A DNA stretch of 6,191 bases from assembly GCA_017881285.1 (NCBI GenBank), contig JADGRD010000229.1, positions 1 through 6,191 of the forward strand, read 5' to 3'. The notes below the pieces were generated by a model. That model searched no databases and had not been told where the DNA came from. It was given only the letters and a program-made list of their open reading frames with translations. The position numbers were made by a program, and so were the translations under genes. Shown in pieces: positions 1 through 6,191 of the stretch (position 1 is the stretch's first letter; every line of letters begins with the position of its first letter). Origin of the DNA: Pseudomonadota bacterium (GTDB lineage Bacteria; Myxococcota_A; Polyangia; Fen-1088).

Positions 1-3000
1 CTCGGGGTAGTGCAGGGTAGCCTGGCCGCGATGATCGACGAAGCGGGCCGCCACCAGGCCCGCGCTGGCCAGGGCGGCTTGCTGGTCGGCCGAGGCGAAC
101 TCGGCGCGGCCCTCGCCGTGCGCGACCGCGATGGGAAGCAGGGAACCGGCCATGCCGGCCAGAAGAACCGACGGGCTTTCCTCGATGCGCAGGAGGGCCA
201 GGCGGGCCTCGAATTGCTCGCTGCGGTTGCGCACGAAGCGCGGCCACGCCGCGGCGCCGGGAATGATCTCCTTGAGATTGGACACCATCTGGCAACCGTT
301 GCAGACACCGAGCGTGAAGGTGTCCTGCCGGGCGAAGAAGCGCTCGAACTCGTCGCGGGCCCGCGCGCTGTAGAGGATGGACTTGGCCCAGCCTTCGCCC
401 GCGCCGAGGACGTCGCCGTAGGAGAAGCCGCCGCAGGCCGCGAGCCCGCGGAATGCGGCCAGCGAAACGCGGCCGGCGAGGATGTCGCTCATGTGCACGT
501 CGACGGCTTCGAAACCGGCGCGGTGAAAGGCGGCGGCCATCTCGATCTGACCGTTCACGCCTTGCTCGCGCAGGATGGCGACGCGCGGCCGGGTAGAGCG
601 GGCGACGAAAGGCGCGGCGATATCGGCTTGCGGGTCGAAGCTGGGCCGCATGACCAGGCCGGGATCGCTGGCGTCGCAGCGGGTCTCTTGCTCTTCGGCG
701 GCGCAGGCCGGGTCGTCGCGCAGGGACTGCATGGCGAGGGTGGTCTCGGACCAGATGCCGCGCAGGACGGTGCGCTTCTCGGAGAAGAGGACCTGGCCGT
801 TCTTGCGGATGGCGATCGCGTCCGTGGCCACGGGCCGGCCACAGGTGGAGACAGCGCCGGCGAGCCCGTGCCGCGCGAGGCAGTCGCGTACGGCGGCGAG
901 GTCGGCCTGGCGCGCCTGGAGGACCGCACCGAGCTCCTCGGCGAAGAGCTCGGCCAGCACATCGCCGCCGTCCGGCGGAAGTTCGATGTCGAGCCCCGTG
1001 CCGCCCGCGAACGCCATCTCGACCAGGGTGACGAACAGGCCGCCGTCGGAGCGGTCGTGGTAGGCCAGGATCGTTCCTTCGGCCGCGAGCTCTTGGATGG
1101 CCGAGAAGAAGCCTTTGAGCCGCGCGGGCTCGTCGAGATCCGGCGGCACGTCGCCAAGCTGACCGAAGACCTGCGCCAAGGCCGAGCCGCCCAGGCGGTT
1201 CTTGCCGCCGCCGAGGTCGACCAGCAGCAGGCGGGTTTCGCCCTGGTCGGTGCGCAGTTGCGGGGTGAGCGCGCGGCGAATGTCGGTGGCCGGCGCGAAG
1301 GCGCTGACGATGAGCGAGAGCGGGGCGGTCACGCGCTTTTCCCGGCCGTCCTCGCGCCAGACGGTGCTCATGGACATGGAGTCCTTGCCCACGGGAATGG
1401 CGATGCCGAGCGCGGGGGCCAGTTCCTCGCCGACGGCGCGAACGGCGTCGTAGAGGCGCGCGTCTTCGCCGAGATGACCGGCCGGCGCCATCCAGTTGGC
1501 CGACAGCTTCACCTGGCCGAGCGCGGCGATGGGCGCGCTGGCGATGTTGGTGATCGCCTCGCCGACGGCCATGCGCACCGAGGCCGCGGCGTCGAGCAGC
1601 GCCAGAGGCGTGCGCTCGCCCATGGCCATGGCTTCGCCGGTGAACGCGTCGTAGCTGGTCGCCGTGACGGCGGCATCGGCCACCGGCACCTGCCACGGTC
1701 CCACCATCTGGTCGCGCGCGATGAGGCCGGTGACGGTGCGGTCGCCGATGGTGATGAGGAAGGTCTTGTCCGCGACCGCGGGTAGGCGCAGCACGCGCGT
1801 GACGGCCTCGCGCAGGTCGATGCCCGCCGTCGAGAACGGCCGCTGCGCGATGGCCGCGCGCCGCACGTCGCGAACCATCTTGGGCGGCTTGCCGAGGAGG
1901 ACCGCGAGCGACATGTCGATGGGCGTGTTGCCGAAATGCGAGTCGGTCACCACCAGCATGTCGTCGGCGGTGGCGCTGCCGAGCACGGCGAAGGGGCAGC
2001 GCTCGCGCCGGCACAGCCGGGCGAACTCGTCGAGTTTCTCCGCCGCCACCGCGAGCACGTAGCGCTCTTGCGCTTCGTTGCACCAGATCTCGAGCGGGGA
2101 CATCCCCGGCTCGTCGTTCGGGATCTTGCGCAGCTCGAAGCGGGCGCCGCGCCGGCTGTCGTTTACGAGCTCGGGCAACGCGTTCGAGAGACCACCCGCG
2201 CCCACGTCGTGGATGGAGACGATGGGACTGGCCGCGCCAAGCGCGCAGCAGCGGTCGATGACCTCCTGGCAGCGCCGCTCCATCTCGGCGTTGTCGCGCT
2301 GGACCGAGGCGAAATCCAGGTCCTCCTCCGAGGCGCCCGAGGCCATGGAGGAGGCCGCGCCGCCGCCCAGGCCGATGAGCATGGCCGGCCCGCCGAGCAC
2401 GACGATGGCCGCGCCGGCCGGCACCTTGCCCTTGCCGACGAGCGGCAGGCGGATGTTGCCAAAGCCGCCGGCGATCATGATGGGCTTGTGGTAGCCACGG
2501 ATCTCGGGGCCGCAGGCGCCTGGCACTTCCATCTCGAACGTCCGGAAGTAGCCCGCGAGGTTGGGCCGCCCGAATTCGTTGTTGAAGGCCGCGCCGCCGA
2601 TGGGGCCTTCCAGCATGATGTCGAGCGCCGAGGCAATGCGGGCGGGCTTGCCGAAGTCCGGTTCCCATGGCCGGATGGCGTCGGGCAGGCGCAGGTTGGA
2701 AACCGAGAAACCGGTCAGGCCCGCCTTGGGCTTGGAGCCGCGGCCGGTCGCGCCTTCGTCGCGGATCTCGCCGCCCGAGCCGGTCGAGGCGCCAGGGTAG
2801 GGCGAGATCGCCGTCGGATGGTTGTGCGTCTCGACCTTCATCAGGATGCCGGTCGGCTCGCGATGGAAACCGTAGGCGCCGGTCACGGGATCGGGCCAGA
2901 AGCGGCCGGCCTCGGGGCCGGCGATGACCGCGGCGTTGTCGCTGTACGCCGAGAGTACCCCGGCCGGGCGCTTCTCGGTGCTGTTGCGGATCATCTTGAA

Positions 3001-3705
3001 GAGCGACTTGCCCTGCGGCTGGCCATCGATGATGAAGTCGGCGTTGAAGATCTTGTGCCGGCAGTGCTCGCTGTTGGCCTGCGCGAACATCATCAGTTCC
3101 ACGTCGGTCGGATTCCGTCCCAGGGCGCGGAAGTTCTCGACGAGGTAGTCAATCTCGTCCGGCGCGAGGGCCAGGCCCATGTCGCGGTTGGCGGCTTCGA
3201 TGGCCGCGCGGCCGGCGCCGAGCACGTCCACGGTCGCCAGTGGCCGCGGGGCGGCGTGCTGAAAGAGCCGTTCGGCGTCCGCCTCGCGATCGAGTACGGA
3301 CTCGGTCATGCGGTCGTGGATGGCCCTGCGCAGGGCGGCCTCGCTTCCCACCTCGCCGGCCAGCGTGTACCAGATGCCCCGCTCGATGCGCCGGACCTTG
3401 TCGAGCCCGCAGTTGTGCGCCACGTCGGTGGCCTTCGACGACCAGGGCGAGATGGTACCGATACGCGGCACGATCAGGAGCCGGCGGCCGGCCAGGGCAC
3501 GCGCCTCCACCCGCGGGCCGTAGCGCAGCAATCGGTCGAGGACGCGGGCCTCGCCCTCGGTGAGCAGTTCGGCTAGGTCGGCAAAGTGGACGAATTCCGC
3601 GCCGATTTCGCGAATCGCCGGATTGGTAGTCTGGATTTTCTTGAGCCGCTTGGCCAGGCGCGCGGAGGTGAACGCAGGGGCGCCGCGAAGTACGAGCGTG
3701 GTCAT
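1..3705 (-). CDS. purL: Phosphoribosylformylglycinamidine synthase, long single-chain form (3' end outside window)
   Basis: This cytoplasmic enzyme makes FGAM from FGAR, glutamine and ATP, the fourth step of de novo purine synthesis. The frame is open for 1235 codons from the ATG at 3705 to the left edge, with no stop or frameshift. Its start (MTTLVLRGAPAF) aligns with the start of E. coli PurL, which supports this start despite a poor Shine-Dalgarno sequence. Recognisable blocks, in order, are TISPWSSKATD in the N-terminal domain, NSEHCRHKIFN (from residue 211), MKVETHNHPTA (from 289, with the conserved His296), GLGGGAASSM (445-454), HDVGAGGLSN (496-505 region), SANWM, and GKDSMSM (773-779). 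The class I glutaminase domain begins near residue 1038, and its nucleophile is Cys1135 in GVCNGCQM, the same number as in the enterobacterial enzyme. The family is about 1290-1300 residues long, so roughly 60 residues are off the edge, including the catalytic His/Glu of the glutaminase triad. The gene is divergent from the cellulase pair and functionally unrelated to it. Confidence 0.98.
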   Translation of the reverse strand, partial: MTTLVLRGAPAFTSARLAKRLKKIQTTNPAIREIGAEFVHFADLAELLTEGEARVLDRLLRYGPRVEARALAGRRLLIVPRIGTISPWSSKATDVAHNCGLDKVRRIERGIWYTLAGEVGSEAALRRAIHDRMTESVLDREADAERLFQHAAPRPLATVDVLGAGRAAIEAANRDMGLALAPDEIDYLVENFRALGRNPTDVELMMFAQANSEHCRHKIFNADFIIDGQPQGKSLFKMIRNSTEKRPAGVLSAYSDNAAVIAGPEAGRFWPDPVTGAYGFHREPTGILMKVETHNHPTAISPYPGASTGSGGEIRDEGATGRGSKPKAGLTGFSVSNLRLPDAIRPWEPDFGKPARIASALDIMLEGPIGGAAFNNEFGRPNLAGYFRTFEMEVPGACGPEIRGYHKPIMIAGGFGNIRLPLVGKGKVPAGAAIVVLGGPAMLIGLGGGAASSMASGASEEDLDFASVQRDNAEMERRCQEVIDRCCALGAASPIVSIHDVGAGGLSNALPELVNDSRRGARFELRKIPNDEPGMSPLEIWCNEAQERYVLAVAAEKLDEFARLCRRERCPFAVLGSATADDMLVVTDSHFGNTPIDMSLAVLLGKPPKMVRDVRRAAIAQRPFSTAGIDLREAVTRVLRLPAVADKTFLITIGDRTVTGLIARDQMVGPWQVPVADAAVTATSYDAFTGEAMAMGERTPLALLDAAASVRMAVGEAITNIASAPIAALGQVKLSANWMAPAGHLGEDARLYDAVRAVGEELAPALGIAIPVGKDSMSMSTVWREDGREKRVTAPLSLIVSAFAPATDIRRALTPQLRTDQGETRLLLVDLGGGKNRLGGSALAQVFGQLGDVPPDLDEPARLKGFFSAIQELAAEGTILAYHDRSDGGLFVTLVEMAFAGGTGLDIELPPDGGDVLAELFAEELGAVLQARQADLAAVRDCLARHGLAGAVSTCGRPVATDAIAIRKNGQVLFSEKRTVLRGIWSETTLAMQSLRDDPACAAEEQETRCDASDPGLVMRPSFDPQADIAAPFVARSTRPRVAILREQGVNGQIEMAAAFHRAGFEAVDVHMSDILAGRVSLAAFRGLAACGGFSYGDVLGAGEGWAKSILYSARARDEFERFFARQDTFTLGVCNGCQMVSNLKEIIPGAAAWPRFVRNRSEQFEARLALLRIEESPSVLLAGMAGSLLPIAVAHGEGRAEFASADQQAALASAGLVAARFVDHRGQATLHYPE

Positions 3706-3727
3706 CGTGAAACCGGTGGGAAGAGTT

Positions 3728-3761
3728 GCGCTTCCGGGGAAGGATTGCAACCCGGAAGCGC
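3728..3761. repeat. Perfect 11-bp inverted repeat in the purL leader
   Basis: The arms GCGCTTCCGGG (3728-3738) and CCCGGAAGCGC (3751-3761) are perfectly complementary and separated by 12 bases. In RNA this would form a strong GC-rich hairpin. It ends 22 bases before the purL ATG and lies about 65 bases before the lipoprotein start. There is no T-run on either side, so it does not look like an intrinsic terminator. It does not resemble the E. coli PurR operator. It could be an operator for a dimeric regulator or a leader hairpin affecting purL; the sequence alone does not decide. Confidence 0.6.
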
Positions 3762-3815
3762 GGGCAGATCGCGGGTCAGTGGCTAGACATCCGTACCCAT
3801 GCGGTGCTACGTGTT

Positions 3816-3819
3816 GAAG
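3816..3819 (+). promoter_or_regulatory. Weak ribosome-binding site for the lipoprotein gene
   Basis: GAAG lies 7 bases before the ATG at 3827. A GTG immediately upstream at 3824 is in the same frame, but would leave only 4 bases of spacing. This favours the ATG at 3827 as the start, though the difference is one residue and does not affect the predicted protein. Confidence 0.4.
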
Positions 3820-3826
3820 TGACGTG

Positions 3827-3910
3827 ATGAATAGACCAACGACAAACCGAGCCCATTGGGGGTGGGGCGTGCCACTCCTTTCGACCCTTCTCGCGCTGCT
3901 TTCCGCGTGC
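3827..3910 (+). other. Lipoprotein signal peptide with lipobox LSAC
   Basis: The leader has an n-region with two Arg residues, a hydrophobic core containing LLSTLLALL, and a canonical lipobox LSA|C, with the Cys codon at 3908-3910. This fits lipidation and signal peptidase II cleavage. The residues after Cys are Ile-Met-Pro, with no Asp at +2, so the simple E. coli inner-membrane retention signal is absent. Outer-membrane or surface location is therefore possible but not shown. Confidence 0.8.
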
Positions 3911-4570
3911 ATCATGCCCGGCAAGACGCCGGCCATCGGTGGCGCCGGCGAGGAACTGGGCGCCTGCGGGGCCGACGGCCTCATCGACGACGGCGAGGAC
4001 GGCAACAACCAAACCAAGCCGGCCGGCGGGCGCGGCGGCTACTGGTACACCTTCGCCGACGAGACGGGAACCACCGTAACGCCCGAGGCGGGCGCCAAGG
4101 GGGGGACATTCGCCATGTCGTCGGGGGGCGCCAACGATTCGAAGTACGCCGCTAACGTAAAGGGGCACGTGGCGCAAGGGCAAGTCGTGTTCGGCGCAAT
4201 GGGGCTCAACTTCGTGGATCCCAAGAACGCCTATGACGCATCCAAGTACAAGGGCGTCTCCTTCTGGGCGAAGAAGGCGCCGGGTAGCTACGGCCAGGTT
4301 CGCTTCAAGGTCCCGGACATCAGCACCGACGGCGACGGTGGCGTGTGCACCGAGTGCTTCAACGATTTCGGCGCGAACCTCTCGCTCACCGACCTGTGGC
4401 AGCACTTCGTGTTCACGTGGCGCAAGCTGCGGCAGCTTCCCGACTGGGGCTCACCGAAACCGCATGCCATCAAGCCGAACAAGCTCTTCGGCATGCAATG
4501 GCAGGTCAACAAGGCCGGGGCTGATTTCGACATCTGGGTGGACGACGTGGAGTTCGTCGGATGCGAGTAG
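3827..4570 (+). CDS. Predicted carbohydrate-binding lipoprotein (galactose-binding-like sandwich, CBM11/CIA30-like)
   Basis: This 247-residue protein starts with a positively charged leader and a hydrophobic stretch (residues about 15-27) ending in the lipobox LSAC, which gives lipidated Cys28. The mature part looks like one beta-sandwich domain. It has an acidic LIDDGEDG motif near its start (52-59), a GGYWYTFAD segment, a central strand SFWAK (145-149), a CTEC pair (Cys174 and Cys177), and a closing strand DIWVDDVEFV (235-244). A start with (I)DD-EDG and an end with IWVDDVEF are typical of jelly-roll carbohydrate-binding modules such as CBM11 and the related CIA30 fold. No catalytic residues of a hydrolase are apparent. 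Cys47 and Cys246 flank the domain and could join its ends. It overlaps the GH48 gene by 10 bp, which suggests that it binds cellulose or related glucans for that enzyme. The lipoprotein call is firm; the binding role and ligand are inference. The alternative start is GTG at 3824. Confidence 0.85.
   Translation: MNRPTTNRAHWGWGVPLLSTLLALLSACIMPGKTPAIGGAGEELGACGADGLIDDGEDGNNQTKPAGGRGGYWYTFADETGTTVTPEAGAKGGTFAMSSGGANDSKYAANVKGHVAQGQVVFGAMGLNFVDPKNAYDASKYKGVSFWAKKAPGSYGQVRFKVPDISTDGDGGVCTECFNDFGANLSLTDLWQHFVFTWRKLRQLPDWGSPKPHAIKPNKLFGMQWQVNKAGADFDIWVDDVEFVGCE
4549..4552 (+). promoter_or_regulatory. Shine-Dalgarno site for the GH48 gene, inside the upstream gene
   Basis: GGAG lies 8 bases before the ATG at 4561, within codons for the Val-Glu of the lipoprotein's last beta-strand. 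With the start/stop overlap that follows, this suggests that ribosomes finishing the lipoprotein reinitiate on the GH48 gene. It also supports 4561 as the true start. Confidence 0.65.
4561..4570 (+). other. 10-bp start/stop overlap between lipoprotein and GH48 genes
   Basis: The GH48 ATG at 4561 lies before the lipoprotein TAG at 4568-4570 and in a different frame. Such an overlap requires one transcript and commonly means coupled translation. It is the best evidence here that the two proteins function together. Confidence 0.85.
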
Positions 4571-4614
4571 TCTCCGCGTTCGTAGTGGCGCTGGGATTCG
4601 CCGGCGCCGCGTGC
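4561..4614 (+). other. Secretion signal of the GH48 protein, possible lipoprotein signal
   Basis: Residues 1-17 have one Arg, a hydrophobic core (VVSAFVVALGFAG) and small residues before Cys18 (GAAC). The -1 and -2 Ala fit a lipobox, but Gly at -3 is less typical than Leu, Val or Ile. The Cys-Ile-Pro that follows resembles the Cys-Ile-Met-Pro of the neighbouring lipoprotein. Export is likely. Lipid anchoring is plausible, but cleavage by signal peptidase I after the Ala residues is the alternative. Confidence 0.6.
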
Positions 4615-6191
4615 ATTCCGACGGTCGAGGACCGGCAAGCGGCGCCCAAGGCGGCCCGCAAGCGCGGCGCGGCGGCGCAGACCTCGCAGGCGTTGCGTGC
4701 CAAGCCGCAGGCGCAGGTGGAGGTCGCGGACTTTCCCAAGCCCGCGCCGCTCGGCGCCTACGCCTTCACCGGCAAGACGGGCAACGAATACGCCGATCGC
4801 TTCATCGCGCTGTGGAACGACATGCACGCGCCCAAGAACGGCTACTTCAGCCCCGAGGGCGTGCCCTACCACGCGGTGGAGACCCTGCTCGTCGAGGCGC
4901 CCGACTACGGGCATGAAACCACCTCCGAGGCCTACAGCTACTGGATGTGGCTGGAGGCGGCCTATGGCAAGTTGACCAAGGACTGGAAGCCGCTCGCGAA
5001 AGCCTGGGAAAGCACCGAGGCGTACCTCATTCCGACTCCCGAGGATCAACCGACCGCGGGTTCGTACACCGAGACCCATCCCGCGGTCTTCGCCGGGGAG
5101 CAAGACCAGCCGAGCGGGTACCCGGCGGCCCTCGATGCGACGGCTCCGACCGGGCACGACCCGCTCTACAAGGAGCTCAAGGAAACCTACCGCACGCCCT
5201 TCATCTACGGCATGCACTGGATCCTCGACGTCGACAACTGGTACGGCTTCGGGCGGCGCGGGGATCGCGTGTCGAGGCCCGCCTACATCAACACCTTCCA
5301 GCGCGGCGAGGAAGAATCGGTGTGGGAGGCGATTCCGCAGCCGTGCTGGGAGGACTTCCAGTTCGGCGGCAACAACGGCTACCTCGATCTCTTCGTCAAG
5401 CAGGACGGCGGGTATGCGCGGCAGTGGAAGTACACGACGGCGCCCGACGCCGACGCGCGCGCGGTGCAGGCCATGTACTGGGCCCGGGTGTGGGCCGAGG
5501 AGCAGGGCGTGGGCGGCAGCATCGATCCGCTGGTCAAGAAGACCTCCAAGCTCGGCGACTACCTGCGCTACGCGCTCTTCGACAAGTACTTCAAGACCAT
5601 GGGTTGCCAGACGCCGGAGTGTCCGGCGGCCGACGGCTACGAGGGCGCGCACTGGCTGCTCGCGTGGTACTACGCCTGGGGCGGCTCGACGGCCAAGGCG
5701 GCCGGGTGGTCCTGGCGCATCGGTGCCAGCACGGCGCACAGCGGATACCAGAACCCGTTCGCGGCCTGGGTCCTGGCGAACGACAAGGCGCTGCGGCCGC
5801 TTTCCCAAAACGGCGCCAGCGACTGGGCCAAGAGCCTCGACCGGCAGCTGGAGATGTATCGCTGGTTGCAGTCGGCCGAGGGCGGCATCGCGGGCGGTGC
5901 CACCAATAGCTGGCGTGGCCGTTACGAGAAGTTCCCGGCCAACCTGCCGACCTTCTACAAGCTGGCCTATGTCGAGGCGCCGGTCTACGTAGACCCACCC
6001 AGCAACAACTGGTTCGGCTTCCAGGCCTGGAGCTTGGACCGCGTGGCCCAGCTCTACTACGTCACGGGCAACGAGCACGCCAAGGTCATCCTCGACCACT
6101 GGGCGAAGTGGGTGCTGGCCAACGTCAAGCTGACCAAGGACGGTAGCTTCGAGATCCCGTCGGATCTGAGCTGGTCGGGCGTGCCGCAGCT
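4561..6191 (+). CDS. Glycoside hydrolase family 48 exocellulase (cellobiohydrolase), 3' end outside window
   Basis: GH48 enzymes are inverting, processive cellobiohydrolases that release cellobiose from chain ends and are key enzymes of many cellulolytic bacteria. The window holds 543 codons. They comprise a short hydrophobic leader ending at Cys18, an Ala/Lys/Gln-rich linker (about 24-60), and a GH48 domain from about residue 74. Diagnostic blocks are NGYFSPEGVPYHAVETLL, EAPDYGH followed by TTSEA, MHWILDVDNWYGFG, YINTFQRG, FGGNNGYLDLF, APDADARA, GDYLRYALFDKYF, AWYYAWGG, GGATNSW and DPPSNNWFGFQ. Glu123 (in TTSEA) corresponds to the proton donor Glu55 of Clostridium cellulolyticum CelF. Asp298 (in APDADARA) corresponds to its proposed base Asp230, and both pairs are 175 residues apart. 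Glu112 corresponds to CelF Glu44. The catalytic domain is usually about 630-640 residues, so about 150-160 residues are missing, and any C-terminal CBM or dockerin would be beyond the edge. The gene is probably coupled translationally to the upstream binding lipoprotein. The family call is very secure. Confidence 0.96.
   Translation, partial: MRVVSAFVVALGFAGAACIPTVEDRQAAPKAARKRGAAAQTSQALRAKPQAQVEVADFPKPAPLGAYAFTGKTGNEYADRFIALWNDMHAPKNGYFSPEGVPYHAVETLLVEAPDYGHETTSEAYSYWMWLEAAYGKLTKDWKPLAKAWESTEAYLIPTPEDQPTAGSYTETHPAVFAGEQDQPSGYPAALDATAPTGHDPLYKELKETYRTPFIYGMHWILDVDNWYGFGRRGDRVSRPAYINTFQRGEEESVWEAIPQPCWEDFQFGGNNGYLDLFVKQDGGYARQWKYTTAPDADARAVQAMYWARVWAEEQGVGGSIDPLVKKTSKLGDYLRYALFDKYFKTMGCQTPECPAADGYEGAHWLLAWYYAWGGSTAKAAGWSWRIGASTAHSGYQNPFAAWVLANDKALRPLSQNGASDWAKSLDRQLEMYRWLQSAEGGIAGGATNSWRGRYEKFPANLPTFYKLAYVEAPVYVDPPSNNWFGFQAWSLDRVAQLYYVTGNEHAKVILDHWAKWVLANVKLTKDGSFEIPSDLSWSGVPQ

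Larger units (their letters stand above)
3706..3826. promoter_or_regulatory. Divergent intergenic region between purL and the lipoprotein gene
   Basis: This 121-bp gap must hold the start signals for purL (leftward) and for the lipoprotein/GH48 pair (rightward), unless either is transcribed from further away. I could not pick out a convincing sigma70 -35/-10 pair or a sigma54 -24/-12 element in either direction. A weak leftward candidate (TTCAAC, 17-bp spacer, TACGGA) matches consensus too poorly to call. The clearest structure is the inverted repeat listed separately. The location as a shared promoter region is inferred from gene orientation only. Confidence 0.5.

Noticed and set aside
10..1785. 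Plus-strand open frame of 591 codons opposite purL
   Set aside because: It is codon-aligned antisense to purL, whose translation matches PurL along the whole stretch. The predicted protein is Gly/Ala/Arg/Glu-rich low-complexity sequence with no recognisable domain, as expected from high third-position GC.
1936..3576. Plus-strand open frame of 546 codons opposite purL
   Set aside because: It is the same kind of codon-aligned shadow, covering the conserved FGAM synthetase domain. It has no family resemblance and no plausible start context.
3728..3780. Rho-independent terminator in the intergenic region
   Set aside because: The hairpin is strong, but no T-rich tract follows on either strand, and both flanking genes start here rather than end.
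4099..4105. Run of seven G in the lipoprotein gene as a possible phase-variation tract
   Set aside because: It is short, in a GC-rich gene, and the frame is intact on both sides with expected domain motifs. Nothing else suggests slipped-strand control.
3776..4405. Minus-strand open frame of 209 codons opposite the lipoprotein gene
   Set aside because: The plus strand here has a signal peptide, a lipobox and domain motifs, and is coupled to GH48. The opposite frame has no recognisable features.
4288..6099. Minus-strand open frame of 603 codons opposite the lipoprotein end and GH48
   Set aside because: It lies antisense to highly conserved GH48 sequence and continues through the gene boundary into the lipoprotein gene. 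Its composition is that of a high-GC shadow, with no recognisable domain.

Overview
The window (6191 bp, uniformly high G+C) holds three protein-coding genes and one short divergent intergenic region. The left 60% is a minus-strand housekeeping gene, purL, encoding the long single-chain phosphoribosylformylglycinamidine synthase of purine biosynthesis. It runs off the left edge, so only its last roughly 60 codons are missing. To the right, a 121-bp intergenic region separates purL from a plus-strand pair. The first gene encodes a predicted lipoprotein with a galactose-binding-like, carbohydrate-binding-type sandwich domain. The second, overlapping it by 10 bp, encodes a family 48 glycoside hydrolase (GH48, processive cellobiohydrolase type) that runs off the right edge.

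The organism is most likely a high-GC, Gram-negative-type bacterium with a Sec/lipoprotein pathway. The combination of long-form PurL, a lipoprotein whose mature N-terminus carries an acidic LIDDGEDG motif, and a GH48 enzyme would fit a cellulose-degrading relative of the myxobacteria (Myxococcota). That placement is inference from family resemblance, not from a marker gene.

The two plus-strand genes look like one functional unit. The GH48 start codon lies inside the end of the lipoprotein gene, with a good ribosome-binding site in the upstream coding sequence, so translation is probably coupled. The GH48 part in the window has no carbohydrate-binding module in front of its catalytic domain. 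A separate, co-translated binding lipoprotein could supply substrate adhesion at the cell surface. The GH48 protein also has a Cys after a short hydrophobic leader, so both products may be membrane anchored. This co-expressed binding-protein/exocellulase pair is the most interesting feature of the window. purL is divergent and functionally unrelated; its leader carries a perfect 11-bp inverted repeat of unknown role.

The long open frames opposite purL and opposite GH48 are codon-aligned or high-GC shadows of these genes and are not annotated.
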